A stretch of 64,000 nt of DNA from JABDMH01 sp965222645. GTDB lineage: Bacteria; Bacteroidota; Bacteroidia; Chitinophagales; Saprospiraceae. The notes below the pieces were generated by a model that searched no databases, was not told the DNA's origin, and saw nothing but the letters and a program-made list of their open reading frames with translations. Within the stretch, counting starts at the first letter, position 1, and every line of letters starts with the position of its first letter. The position numbers were made by a program, and so were the translations under genes. This document shows positions 26,404 through 35,997 of this stretch, one piece after another. Where the stretch lies: NCBI GenBank assembly GCA_965222645.1, contig OZ244968.1:2914001-2978000 (forward strand), in the 5' to 3' direction.

Positions 26404-27843
26404 CTATGGGGATATCGCAAGAGTCACTCTTTTTTTGATCAGATAGTCATCGAGGGCGTAGCTGGAGCAATCCATTCCTATACCGCTGTTTTTAATGCCC
26501 ACATGCGGTAAGTAAATGTCATATTTTACACCATTTAACTGGACCTCGCCAAACTCAAGTCTATCTGCAAAAAAAAGGAGCGTCTCTTCATTTTTAGAAA
26601 AGACATAAGATGCAAGTCCAGATAATGTGTCATTGGCTAGGGCTATAACCTCATCAAGGGTAGAAAATGGAACAATCATGGCAACGGGGCCAAATATTTC
26701 GTGTTGCAAAATTTCAGCCTGGTTGTTTTCGATGCGGATTACGGTGGGCTGAAAAAAATAACCGGGCCGGTCTATGGGCTCACCACCATGAAGTATTTCT
26801 CCTCCCTGTGACACAGCGTTTTTTACAATTTCATGAACCCTGGTTACTGACTGAGCGTTGGCAAGAGGCCCCATATCGGGATTGCTTTCCATACCGAATC
26901 CGACCTTGGTTTTACTAAATATAGCTACCATTCGTTTCGCGAAATCATCGATCACGGATTCATGAACATAGTATCGATTTGGTGCCACACAGATTTGTCC
27001 GGAATTGCCAATTTTCAATGCTGATCCTATGTTGACTGCGAGATCCAGATCGGCATCCTCACAAACGATGAATGGCGCATTTCCGCCACATTCCATACTG
27101 TATCTTTTTAGGGATGTAGCGCTGCTTTGGGAAATTAGTTTTTGAGCAGTCTCCGTTGATCCGATCATGGTAATCAGTCTGGGTATCTTACTTTGACAGA
27201 GTGGAATGCCCACACTAGCCACATCACCACAGAGGATGTTGATCACACCCTTGGGAAAGTGGATTTGATTACAAATTTCGCCAATGATATACGCAGATAA
27301 GGGAGAAAATTCTGAAGGCTTAACGATGATCGAGCATCCCGCAGCTAACGCCGGACCCAGTTTAAATCCCAGGTTGAGAAGCGGAAAATTATATGCCAAA
27401 AAAGCAACCACCACCCCAAGTGGTTGCAAGACAACCTTGTGCTCGTGCGTACCATCTTTATCTTCAATGGAAATGTCTCCTCTCTGGCCGATCTCTTCAC
27501 CGTAAAACTTTAGCGAATCCGTTATACTCGTCAAATCCTCCTGCGTACCTTCCCAAACCTTGCCCATCTCATGCATTATGCTGTTGCGCAACAAATCACT
27601 GTTCTCAAGAAGCTTATCTCGCAGCAAAGTAATCCATTGCACCCGCTCACGCACTGGCACTTTTGACCAATTCTCAAAACCCACTTGCGCTGCATTTAAC
27701 GCTCGCTCCGTATCCTTCCTTCCAGCCCAGGCAATGGTACCAATGGGTGCCTCCGTTCCAGGACATATTATCTCATATTCTGATTGATCTGCAGCATCCG
27801 TCAATTGCCCATCGATATACAATTTTTTATAACCAAAATTCAT
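26404..27843 (-). CDS. aldehyde dehydrogenase, candidate 3,6-anhydrogalactose dehydrogenase
   Basis: 479 residues with general base Glu251 (SMECGGNAPF) and nucleophile Cys285 (GQICVAPNR), both standard for NAD(P)-dependent aldehyde dehydrogenases. Its ATG overlaps the stop of the upstream enolase-superfamily gene by 4 bp (ATGA), so the two are translationally coupled. In agar and carrageenan catabolism, an aldehyde dehydrogenase oxidises 3,6-anhydrogalactose and an enolase-superfamily cycloisomerase opens the product; this pair fits that scheme, and GH117 genes that would supply the sugar flank it. The L or D series cannot be decided. Confidence 0.85.
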   Translation of the reverse strand: MNFGYKKLYIDGQLTDAADQSEYEIICPGTEAPIGTIAWAGRKDTERALNAAQVGFENWSKVPVRERVQWITLLRDKLLENSDLLRNSIMHEMGKVWEGTQEDLTSITDSLKFYGEEIGQRGDISIEDKDGTHEHKVVLQPLGVVVAFLAYNFPLLNLGFKLGPALAAGCSIIVKPSEFSPLSAYIIGEICNQIHFPKGVINILCGDVASVGIPLCQSKIPRLITMIGSTETAQKLISQSSATSLKRYSMECGGNAPFIVCEDADLDLAVNIGSALKIGNSGQICVAPNRYYVHESVIDDFAKRMVAIFSKTKVGFGMESNPDMGPLANAQSVTRVHEIVKNAVSQGGEILHGGEPIDRPGYFFQPTVIRIENNQAEILQHEIFGPVAMIVPFSTLDEVIALANDTLSGLASYVFSKNEETLLFFADRLEFGEVQLNGVKYDIYLPHVGIKNSGIGMDCSSYALDDYLIKKRVTLAISP

Positions 27844-29015
27844 GGTAATTCTTTTATGGTCAGTTTGGAAGGTTGTCCATTCTCCGGTTGCAAGCTGTAT
27901 TTGAGCAGTGCTTCATCATTTAGGTCAAATCCTAATCCCGGTTTATCAGATATATGCAGTACACCTTTGTCAATCCTCGTATCTGAAGAGGTCAATTCTT
28001 CCCTAAGGCTATTTTCGGTGCGATCATATTCCATCAGGCAACCTGGAGAGTTCATTCGCCCAGGTATCATTTCTAGATTCGCAATAAAGTGGGTTGCCGC
28101 AGCGATAGCTATACCGGTACCCCAGGTATGGGGAACCACATCGACCCCGTAAACTGATGCTAGCGTAGCGATTTTTTTGGCCTCCGAGAGACCGCCGGCT
28201 GCACAAATGTCCGGTTGGACAATATCTACTGATTTCGAGGAAAGCAGCTGATGGAATCCAAATCGCAGGTACTCACACTCGCCACCGGCAATGGGGATTG
28301 TGGTCTTGTTTCTCAGTTGGGCATATTGATCATAATATTCGGGCGAAATCGGTTCTTCAAACCAGGAGATGCCGAATGGCTCTACGGCTTTAGCCAATTC
28401 TACAGCTTCTCTCAAACTGTAGGCATGATTGGCATCGATCATCAATTTACAATCCGGACCGATTGCATCTCTGACCATCCGGACATGTTTGACGTCCTCA
28501 CTGATACTCAAACCCACCTTCATCTTGATGGCTCTATAACCCAGATCGACATAGTTTTTGGCCTCTTCTGCAAGCACCGATCCCAAGTCTCCCTCCTTAC
28601 TAAAATACATGCCTGTTGCGTAAGGAGTGATATAGTCCCTCTTTTTCCCACCCAATAACTGGTAAACTGGGAGACCTAGGATTCGGCCCTTTAAGTCCCA
28701 TAGGGCCACATCGATAGCACTGATTGCCGATACCAGGATCCCCCTTCGTGCAAAGTCCAGTGTACGACGGTACATGGTACTCCAGATTGTTTCCGTATTC
28801 AATGGATTTTGGCCAAGTACAAATGGTGAGAGAAACTCAATTCCTGCACGGATCACATCTGCGGGACCATAACCTTCCCCCCAACCGACATGCCCTGTCT
28901 CACTGGTTATCTTTACTATGCAAATGCGTCTTTCAGAATATTCCCACTGTGAAAAATAGAAACTCTTCTTTAGTGTGTCTGCAAGGACAAAACTTTCAAT
29001 CGATTTTATTTTCAT
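27840..29015 (-). CDS. mandelate racemase family enzyme, candidate 3,6-anhydrogalactonate cycloisomerase
   Basis: 391 residues with the full mandelate-racemase active site in almost identical numbering: Lys164-x-Lys166 (IKMKVG), metal ligands Asp194 (MIDANHA), Glu220/221 (WFEEP) and Glu246 (AGGECE), then Asp269 (VQPDICAAGG) and His296 (PHTWGTGIA). The PHxWG strand is also typical of galactarolactone and anhydrogalactonate cycloisomerases. It is the first gene of a two-gene unit with an aldehyde dehydrogenase. Cycloisomerisation of 3,6-anhydrogalactonate to 2-keto-3-deoxygalactonate is my preferred role; a plain sugar-acid dehydratase is the main alternative. Confidence 0.85.
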   Translation of the reverse strand: MKIKSIESFVLADTLKKSFYFSQWEYSERRICIVKITSETGHVGWGEGYGPADVIRAGIEFLSPFVLGQNPLNTETIWSTMYRRTLDFARRGILVSAISAIDVALWDLKGRILGLPVYQLLGGKKRDYITPYATGMYFSKEGDLGSVLAEEAKNYVDLGYRAIKMKVGLSISEDVKHVRMVRDAIGPDCKLMIDANHAYSLREAVELAKAVEPFGISWFEEPISPEYYDQYAQLRNKTTIPIAGGECEYLRFGFHQLLSSKSVDIVQPDICAAGGLSEAKKIATLASVYGVDVVPHTWGTGIAIAAATHFIANLEMIPGRMNSPGCLMEYDRTENSLREELTSSDTRIDKGVLHISDKPGLGFDLNDEALLKYSLQPENGQPSKLTIKELP

Positions 29016-29400
29016 GCGCGATCAGCAATTATCAGCTTAGAAACTTGATGATCAAAGATCAATGATCCAGGGGAGTAACTCCCAGTTTACAAATGAACTA
29101 GAGTGAAATAGAATTCGATTAATGGAAATTACCCGATTCTTGCATCTTTTTACCAAGATCGTTCAGATCCCGTGATGCCTCGATGACATCCGGTAAATGA
29201 AATGTGATTTACGAAATCACGAACGAACGCGTGTAATGTTGGGCAGTTCCTCCCGAGCAATCAAAAGTCTGCTGCACTACTAGCCGGTCTATGTCTCTCG
29301 TAAAACACAGCAACCGATTATATCGCCCTTCACTTTCAGCTTTTAGATAAAATATTCTTAAATAGGACCCAAAGGGATTCCTGTTTGCAGCCAAAGCGCT

Positions 29401-29704
29401 GTTGCATTTACCACAAAATTGGAGAAAGAGTTTCAAAATACACCTGAATTTATTGCCAATTATATTTTGGAGTGTAACGTTTGACCAATCACATCCTGAA
29501 AAGCCATATGAATTTGGACAACCGGGATTTTACACGATCTCTGGATAGGAAAAGCCTCATCAGGTTAGAACTGCAAAAACGCTGAACCGTAGAATCTTGG
29601 AAAATATGCATAAACCAGCTAATTTAGAAACTGCCCGGGAAATGGACGAGAAATACCATGAAGAACTAAATATGTTTAAAAGAGTGGTCAAGGAAAGACA
29701 ATGA
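29401..29704 (+). pseudogene. degraded coding sequence, family not recognised
   Basis: Within the gene-free stretch 29016-29832, the plus strand carries protein-like text in two frames: KLEKEFQNTPEFIANYI ending at TGA 29482, then TFDQSHPEKPYEFGQPGFYT, an in-frame TAG, and LETAREMDEKYHEELNMF ending at TGA 29702. The pieces read as one decayed gene with a frameshift and a nonsense codon. I cannot name the family. The rest of the gap shows nothing convincing. Confidence 0.35.
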
Positions 29705-29832
29705 AATGCTTGAAATCCACCCACTGGTAAAAACCCCAGTGAATAGAAAATGTTTTGATGTGATATACACCTTCCATGGGAAACTGCTCCGGTGAAAATG
29801 GCTTTTAATATCACAACTGAACCGAATTAAAT

Positions 29833-31023
29833 ATGGAGTTAACACTTAAAAGAAGACGTTTTTTAAGCTCGGCTTTTGTATGGGGAGCTGGTACAATGAC
29901 CTGGCCACTGGTGAGTTGTACCAATAAGTCAAATGCAATAGAAACGAAAACCCAGGGCTTTTTTACAGTAAGCCAACGTAATGGACGATGGTGGCTAGTG
30001 ACACCTCATAATGAATACATCTTCAGCATCGGCATTAACCATGTCGATCCCGCGGCAATACGTTACACCTTCAGTGAGGGTCTATGGGATTCAAAGTACG
30101 GCAACAGTATGGAAAAATGGCTGCCGAAAGTGAGGCAAGATTTGACAGACTGGGGATTCAATTGCATGGGGTGGGACCAGGAAGTAGTGATCATAACCCC
30201 TGAAATGCATCGCCATTCCCGATGCTTCACATATGAGGAATATCAGTGGTCGGATATGCCATATTTTCATATGCTCCCTGTCATAGAATCGCATCAATGG
30301 GAATGGGAAACAAAACTGCCGGATATCACCGGAACGGCATTTAAAGACTGGTGTGATTATATCGCACGTGACAAATGTGCCCGTCTAAAGAATGATCCAA
30401 AGCTGATTGGTTATTTTTTTACTGATTGTCCCGCCTGGATCCACAGCAATGAAAACAATTCCTGGAAAGCGCCCATATTTGATCCCGAAATGGAAAACTC
30501 TGAAAGCGGCAGGAATGAGATCTTTGAAAAAGCCACGATTTACTACAAAACGGTGGTTGAGGCTATCCAAAGATATGATCCCAATCATCTTATTTGCGGC
30601 GACCGCTATGAAGCCAACGCCCCGATCAGTGAATCCGTACTCAAAGCCGCCATGCCTTTTGTGGATATATTTAGCTTTCAGTGCTTCGGTTCCGTGGATA
30701 ATATTTATCAGAAACTATCCAGATGGGGAACACATCTCAAGAAGCCTATCCTGCTGGCTGACAGCATGATCAGCAGAGAGGGATCTCATGGGTGGCCTCC
30801 GGCACAGGACCTGACACAGGATGATGTGCAATACGGCGAAATTATGAAAGCACTACGCAAAATTCCAGAATGTATGGGATTTCATTTGTGCGGTGCATAC
30901 ATGAAAAATAGCGCCAGGAGGTACGGTTTGCTGGACCAAAAGGATAATGAGGAACCAACTACGCAAGGGATAAAGAAGGTAAATACTGAGCAGCAGAAGT
31001 GGGCAAAAAAGCAAGTGGGATGA
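29833..31023 (+). CDS. agarase-like TIM-barrel protein 1 (Tat-type lipoprotein)
   Basis: 396 residues. The N-terminus combines a twin-arginine signal (KRRRFLSSA) with a lipobox (LVSC). The mature part starts GFFTVSQRNGRWWLVTP and FSIGINHVDP, the opening typical of proteins annotated as agarases (clan GH-A, GH50-like), but it is about half the length of true GH50 enzymes. Where GH-A barrels have the acid/base Glu (strand 4), this protein has YFFTDCPAW; at strand 7 it has KPILLADS where a Glu nucleophile is expected. Catalysis with Asp, or a non-hydrolytic role, must be considered. It is paralogous to the proteins at 32499 and 34296. Confidence 0.65.
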   Translation: MELTLKRRRFLSSAFVWGAGTMTWPLVSCTNKSNAIETKTQGFFTVSQRNGRWWLVTPHNEYIFSIGINHVDPAAIRYTFSEGLWDSKYGNSMEKWLPKVRQDLTDWGFNCMGWDQEVVIITPEMHRHSRCFTYEEYQWSDMPYFHMLPVIESHQWEWETKLPDITGTAFKDWCDYIARDKCARLKNDPKLIGYFFTDCPAWIHSNENNSWKAPIFDPEMENSESGRNEIFEKATIYYKTVVEAIQRYDPNHLICGDRYEANAPISESVLKAAMPFVDIFSFQCFGSVDNIYQKLSRWGTHLKKPILLADSMISREGSHGWPPAQDLTQDDVQYGEIMKALRKIPECMGFHLCGAYMKNSARRYGLLDQKDNEEPTTQGIKKVNTEQQKWAKKQVG

Positions 31024-31060
31024 TTGACAATGGATAATTAACAAGTGGACAATTGACAAT
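31023..31060 (+). repeat. short imperfect ATTGACAAT repeat
   Basis: ATTGACAAT occurs at 31023-31031 and 31052-31060, with degenerate copies (GATAATTAACAAG) between. It lies directly behind the agarase-like gene. Low-complexity decay product or small intergenic repeat; no function seen. Confidence 0.4.
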
Positions 31061-31220
31061 GATCACCAGGCTGTGGGACATGTATATGGTATTTTATCGT
31101 GATGGTGTTATTGACGGTGTTCGGCAAACGGTGAACGGCTCACTGTAAATCCTTGAAAATCAATATTAATTTTACGTCTAGACAAGTTCAAAGTCAATTC
31201 AAACGATATTACAGACTCGT

Positions 31221-32492
31221 ATGAAACAATACTCCCGCCGGCAGGCACTCAGTCGTTTTGTTGCTGCTTCCTCAACTGTTGCGATTGGATTTGGTATGCC
31301 TGGTCTGAAATCAGCAAGGGCTGAATCGGCTAGTGATTTGCACATGGGAGAAAGAGAAGATAAGCCCTATCCTTCGGGGTGGCTGCCCAAGGGGATTCGA
31401 TCGCGGTTTGTAGACGGCATTAACGGACTTAGGATGCATGTGCTGGAGGCTGGATATGAAGAAGACGGGCGACCCGGAATTTTGCTGCTTCATGGTTTTC
31501 CCGAGCTGGCTTACAGTTGGCGGAAGATTATGGTTCCCCTGGCTGAGCAGGGTTACCATGTAATCGCACCGGATCAGCGGGGCTATGGAAGAACCAGCGG
31601 GTGGGATGGTGAATATGATGGGGATCTTTCTTCTTTCCGTCGATTGAATGTAGTTCGCGATGCCTTGGGTTTAGTATATGCAATGAGTCATAGGCAGGTA
31701 GCGGTTATTGGACATGACTTCGGATCTCCAATCGCAGCATGGTGTGCGGTTACGCGTCCTGATGTGTTCGCCGAGGTTGTCTTGATGAGTGCGCCATTTG
31801 GTGGAACGCCTTTGTTGCCATTTGACACGGCAGATAGTCAATCTGATAAAAAGCCGGCTGCCTACGATTTGTATGCTGAACTGGCGAGACTGCCAAGACC
31901 AAGGAAACACTATCAGAAGTATTACCAAACGCGTAAGGCCAATGCAAATATGTGGAAGGCCTCGCAGGGATTGCATGCTTTTTTGAGAGGATACTATCAT
32001 TATAAAAGTGCGGACTGGAAGGGAAATAAACCGTTTCGATTGGCTTCCAGATCAGCTTCGGAGATGGCTAAGATGCCTACATACTACATCATGGATGCAG
32101 CAGACGGAATGGCTGAAACGGTGGCGAAATTTATGCCGTCAGAAAAGGAAATTTCGGCTAATGCATGGTTGCCGGATAAGGAGCTTTCGATATACACGCA
32201 AGAGTATCAGCGCACTGGTTTTCAGGGTGGTTTGAACTGGTATCGTTCCGGAGGGCTCGGAGCTGCAGAAATGCAACTCTATGCCGGCCTACAGATCGAG
32301 CAGCCGAGTTTGTTTATTTCCGGTTCCAGCGATTGGGGGACATATCAGAGTCCAGGTACACTTGAACGGATGCAGGAAGAAGCCTGCACCGATATGCGAG
32401 GCGTGCATCTGGTGGAAGGAGCTGGTCACTGGGTCCAGCAGGAACAACCGGAACGCACCGTGCAACTTTTGATTGATTTTCTACAGAGCTAA
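31221..32492 (+). CDS. epoxide-hydrolase-like alpha/beta hydrolase, Tat-exported
   Basis: 423 residues with a twin-arginine signal (YSRRQALSRFVAASS) and cleavage near ARA/ESAS. The alpha/beta-hydrolase core has HGFPE (91-95, oxyanion hole), nucleophile Asp166 in IGHDFGSP and the terminal His in EGAGHWVQ. The cap segment YQRTGFQGGLNWYR carries tyrosines of the type that activate the epoxide ring. An Asp nucleophile excludes esterase chemistry and supports epoxide or haloalkane hydrolysis. It is followed 6 bp later by the second agarase-like gene. Why an epoxide hydrolase sits among galactan genes is unclear; it may be a recent neighbour. Confidence 0.87.
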   Translation: MKQYSRRQALSRFVAASSTVAIGFGMPGLKSARAESASDLHMGEREDKPYPSGWLPKGIRSRFVDGINGLRMHVLEAGYEEDGRPGILLLHGFPELAYSWRKIMVPLAEQGYHVIAPDQRGYGRTSGWDGEYDGDLSSFRRLNVVRDALGLVYAMSHRQVAVIGHDFGSPIAAWCAVTRPDVFAEVVLMSAPFGGTPLLPFDTADSQSDKKPAAYDLYAELARLPRPRKHYQKYYQTRKANANMWKASQGLHAFLRGYYHYKSADWKGNKPFRLASRSASEMAKMPTYYIMDAADGMAETVAKFMPSEKEISANAWLPDKELSIYTQEYQRTGFQGGLNWYRSGGLGAAEMQLYAGLQIEQPSLFISGSSDWGTYQSPGTLERMQEEACTDMRGVHLVEGAGHWVQQEQPERTVQLLIDFLQS

Positions 32493-32498
32493 TATCTA

Positions 32499-33941
32499 AT
32501 GAGAGGATTAAAATTAAGTGTTTTCATGATTTGTGTGGTTATTTTATTCATCACTTCATGTACACAAAATGCATCTGTAGGAAATAAAGATTTCGTACAC
32601 CTCGAACAAATTGACAATATCTGGTGGCTGGTTGATGGTAATGGTCAAAAGTTCATATCAACAGGTATGAATCACATGCAGGCGAATATCAGGTTTGCTC
32701 CATATAATAAGGATTATTGGGTGGAAGAATTTGGAACCGATATTCTGGTTGATGGAAAGTTTAATCCTAGTGCTATTCCGGAAATTAAGAAGTGGATGGC
32801 ACAGGCAGCCAAAGATCATAAAGATTACGGATTTAACACCATACCCTTTCATCGGGCACTGAATATCCCAGATGAATATTTCGAAGACCTTGAAATATTC
32901 TATTTCGGAAAAATAAAAACAGGAATCATCCACGCTCAACGAGTAATGCAGTACAGTCCTGATGGAAAATTTCCAGATGTTTTTAGTAAGGAATTTAAAG
33001 ACCATGCAGACGAAGTAGCCAGTGACTATTGTGCCAAACACAAGAAAAACAAGTTCATGATCGGCTATACCTATGAAGATTTACCGTCTTATGAATATAG
33101 CATCTACAAAATGAGATATCTGAAGAATAAGGGTTTTGCATATCATCCATGGGTTGCAGATATCATCAACAAGGAGGGACTGACCGAGGGCAAAAAAATG
33201 TGGATGGAAATACTGAAAAGGACCTATAATTCACCAAAGGAAGCTGGTGAAAATTACCATATTGAATTAAAAAGTTGGAAAGACATAGGAAATATTGCCA
33301 ACTGGTCGGAGCCTAAAAATAAAGAAAAGTGGCTCGCTGATCAGGAAGAAATGAACAAACGCATCCTGCAGATGTGGCATAAAATCAATCGAGAAGCCAT
33401 CCATAAATATGATCCAAACCACCTGATACTGGGGGATAAAATTTTTTGCCACGGTCCAGGACATCCAGACTGGGTTTATGAAACTGTCGGGAAATATGTT
33501 GACGTTTTGCTCATTCAAGATTTTGAAATGTTTACCCCTTCGCATGTAGAAAAACTGGCAAAGTATCATCAACTGTCCGGAAAGCCTGTACTTAATGGAG
33601 ACCACGCTTATGCATTTCGCGTAAAAGAAATGGATAGAACAAAAGGTTTAAATGTAGAAAGTCATGCTGCCGTTGGTGAAGAATATGGCATCTATTTGAA
33701 AGGGATTATGAATCTTCCATTTATGGTGGGCTGGCATAATTGTGGCTACCTGGAGCAATGGAAAGGGGGCTCACTCGACGATACCGCCAAGCAACAAATG
33801 GGATTCTTTGATCCTTATGGCAACCCAAGAATAGAAGCACTTGATCAGATTAAAAGCGCCAATAAGGAAGCAGTACGGTGGCATGAAGGTGCGGGCGATG
33901 GAGAGTTTGAATATTCCAGGCGAAAACAGCGATGGGATTAG
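32499..33941 (+). CDS. agarase-like TIM-barrel protein 2 (lipoprotein)
   Basis: 480 residues with lipobox LFITSC (Cys21). The N-terminal theme is shared with its paralogues: DNIWWLVDGNGQKF and STGMNHMQ. It is the most diverged of the three: the strand-4 motif is GYTYEDLPSY instead of a DCPxW motif, and the strand-7 motif is KPVLNGDHAY. KYDPNHLILGDK matches the equivalent segment of both other proteins. The extra length lies mostly in an insertion around residues 200-270 with many charged residues. Likely outer-membrane anchored. Function is presumed carbohydrate-directed, but no canonical catalytic Glu pair is visible. Confidence 0.6.
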   Translation: MRGLKLSVFMICVVILFITSCTQNASVGNKDFVHLEQIDNIWWLVDGNGQKFISTGMNHMQANIRFAPYNKDYWVEEFGTDILVDGKFNPSAIPEIKKWMAQAAKDHKDYGFNTIPFHRALNIPDEYFEDLEIFYFGKIKTGIIHAQRVMQYSPDGKFPDVFSKEFKDHADEVASDYCAKHKKNKFMIGYTYEDLPSYEYSIYKMRYLKNKGFAYHPWVADIINKEGLTEGKKMWMEILKRTYNSPKEAGENYHIELKSWKDIGNIANWSEPKNKEKWLADQEEMNKRILQMWHKINREAIHKYDPNHLILGDKIFCHGPGHPDWVYETVGKYVDVLLIQDFEMFTPSHVEKLAKYHQLSGKPVLNGDHAYAFRVKEMDRTKGLNVESHAAVGEEYGIYLKGIMNLPFMVGWHNCGYLEQWKGGSLDDTAKQQMGFFDPYGNPRIEALDQIKSANKEAVRWHEGAGDGEFEYSRRKQRWD

Positions 33942-33965
33942 ATACTAATCCAACACCTTTACAAC

Positions 33966-34295
33966 AAATGAAACGAGTATGAATTTTTTTACGAATATTA
34001 TCCAGGCATGATTAAAATAAGTTAATGTGAAAGCGAGCGGTTCTCCCAATAGCTATCGGGATTTGGAAATCTATTATTCGCTCCGTTTTCAATAAATTAA
34101 TAAAATTTTTTAGACAGATGAAATACTCAATCTTTGCTTCATCTGCAACGAACAAGAAATGAAATGAGCATGAATTTTCATCATCTTAAAATACAGCTGA
34201 CAAGATGATTAAATTTATGTGAAAACGGAGTGGTGCCATTGGTTTACAAATCTTAGAAAATCTTTGTTTTCAAACTTTTAGAAAAATTTAAACAC
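33966..34295 (+). repeat. diverged direct duplication in the gap between agarase-like genes
   Basis: The 354-bp gene-free stretch contains two related segments, about 33966-34117 and 34157-34295. Both open with AAATGAAnnGAGnATGAATTTT and both hold GATTAAA...ATGTGAAA and end in an AT-rich run before TTTTAGA. The first also contains the near-palindrome TCCCAATAGCTATCGGGA (34044-34061). The second copy ends at the start of the next gene, so the duplicated segment may be a leader or promoter region. No gene is visible. Confidence 0.5.
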
Positions 34296-35450
34296 ATGAC
34301 AAAGTACAATTACATTATATCCGGAATTACTCTTTCAGTGTTGATTGGCTCAGTATTGGTTGAAAAATTAAACGCCCAGGAGCAGGTTAAAACAACCCAA
34401 CTAAATACCGAGGGATTTTTCACACTCGGAAAGGTTGATGGACATGTGTTCTTTATTACTCCACAAGGAGAACCATTTTTTTCCCTGGGATTAAACCACC
34501 TGGATCCGGCCAGTAGTCGCTATCCGGAAAACCTTGATATGTGGGAGGAAAAATATAATGGCAGTACCATTGAGTGGTTGAAGAGGTCGGTGAAACCGAA
34601 TCTGAAGGAATGGGGATTTAATACCATGGGTTGGGAGCAGGAGGTTACTGTCAAGAAATGGCAGCATTCCCGGTCCTTTACCGTCGATGAATTAAACGCA
34701 CTGGATATGCCATACTGCCGCATGCTTCCCTTCATTGAGTCACATCAGTGGGAAAAGCATACGGTGCATTACGATTTTTTCAGTGAAGACTGGATCGCCT
34801 GGTGTGAATATGTGGCACGCGCCTATTGTGCAGAAGTAAAGAATGATCACAACCTCGTCGGCTATTTCTTCAGCGATTGCCCAACCTGGATACACGACCG
34901 GCCGGAGAACGAATGGCGCGGTCCGATGTTTGATCCGCAAGAACTGGAATCACAGCAGGGGCGTGATAGGCTTTCCAAAATGGCAAAACAATACTACAAA
35001 ACCATACATGATGCCATTAGGAAATACGATCCGAACCACCTGATACTCGGTGATCGTTATGAAGCCAATGCACCCATTGCCATGGAAGTTATTGAAGCTG
35101 CGATGCCCTATGTAGATGTGCTGTCATTCCAGGACTTCAAAGACCCTGCGACACATCTCGCTGAATGGCACAAGAAAACAGGAAAACCAGTTTTATTAGC
35201 CGATGGATCCGGTATCTTAATTGGCGAAGATAATTTCAAACGCGCGGAGGGTAATTGGTACAAAAAGCAGGTCGAAGCACTTTTTGAAAACAAGGGATGT
35301 GTTGGTTTTCATTTGTGTGGGGCCTATCAGCGCAATAAAGCCAGACGAAAAGGTTTATTGGATGAACATGAACATCCGGATGTTGAGAATGTGGCCCTCA
35401 TTCAGCATACCAATCACAAAATAATCGACAGAGTGAAAAATATTGAGTAA
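34296..35450 (+). CDS. agarase-like TIM-barrel protein 3 (exported)
   Basis: 384 residues with a signal peptide ending near KLNAQ. It is the closest paralogue of the protein at 29833: GFFTLGKVDGHVFFITP, SLGLNHLDPASSRYP, WGFNTMGWEQEV, MLPFIESHQWE, GYFFSDCPTWIH and GDRYEANAPIAMEV all align without gaps. The strand-7 segment is KPVLLADGSG. Conservation of DCPxW and LLAD in two diverged copies argues that these residues matter for function. It ends the plus-strand agarase-like run. I infer action on galactan oligosaccharides in the periplasm. Confidence 0.65.
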   Translation: MTKYNYIISGITLSVLIGSVLVEKLNAQEQVKTTQLNTEGFFTLGKVDGHVFFITPQGEPFFSLGLNHLDPASSRYPENLDMWEEKYNGSTIEWLKRSVKPNLKEWGFNTMGWEQEVTVKKWQHSRSFTVDELNALDMPYCRMLPFIESHQWEKHTVHYDFFSEDWIAWCEYVARAYCAEVKNDHNLVGYFFSDCPTWIHDRPENEWRGPMFDPQELESQQGRDRLSKMAKQYYKTIHDAIRKYDPNHLILGDRYEANAPIAMEVIEAAMPYVDVLSFQDFKDPATHLAEWHKKTGKPVLLADGSGILIGEDNFKRAEGNWYKKQVEALFENKGCVGFHLCGAYQRNKARRKGLLDEHEHPDVENVALIQHTNHKIIDRVKNIE

Positions 35451-35997
35451 CTAAACATTTCACACGCAATAGGTATAGTATGTAACACTTATTTGATAGA
35501 GGCTTGTACATTGCGATTTTGTTCACAACAATAAATTCGTAAAACAGAAAAAAAACATATCTGCTGAGCAACCAATCAAATTTTCCTTATGGCAGGGATA
35601 TGTACCCTGATATGTTTAATACCAGGCCGGAAAGGAAAGAAAAGAATCTAACAAAATCCTGACAGGTTAACTACTGAAGCTCTGTTTATGACCTGCCAGC
35701 GGGTTTTTTCACCCGTTTATATAACTGTTTCCGGGTAATTATGCAAGTAGGGTAACGAATAGTCGGTTTATTGAATGTACGAAGAAGAATGAAGTACAAA
35801 CAGATGTTCCATTTAATTCTTTATACATCTCCGGAAAGGGAAAAAACAATAGTTCATTATTTACGGGAGTTAGGGTACAAAACTGGATTTGTAGGTACAA
35901 ATTATGTGGTGGATAGTATGCTGAGGCAGACAAAAAAGCGAAATACTGATAATGAAACGTAGCGCATATAAGAGAGTTACCCATCATCGAAACAAAC
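35451..35997. other. gene-free stretch with a small open frame and hairpin
   Basis: No supported gene. A 63-codon open frame at 35771-35962 (+) reads protein-like near its end (LRELGYKTGFVGTNYVV) but matches nothing I know and may be a fragment. CGGGT-6-ACCCG at 35700-35715 is a small hairpin after the agarase-like gene, too short to call a terminator. Confidence 0.3.

Noticed and set aside
35700..35715. Hairpin CGGGT-TTTTTC-ACCCG as a terminator of the third agarase-like gene.
   Set aside because: It lies 250 bp after the stop, has only a 5-bp stem and no clear T-run behind it.
35771..35962. A 63-codon open frame with protein-like text near its end.
   Set aside because: No family recognised, no promoter or ribosome site, and the first half looks random; mentioned only as part of the gap.
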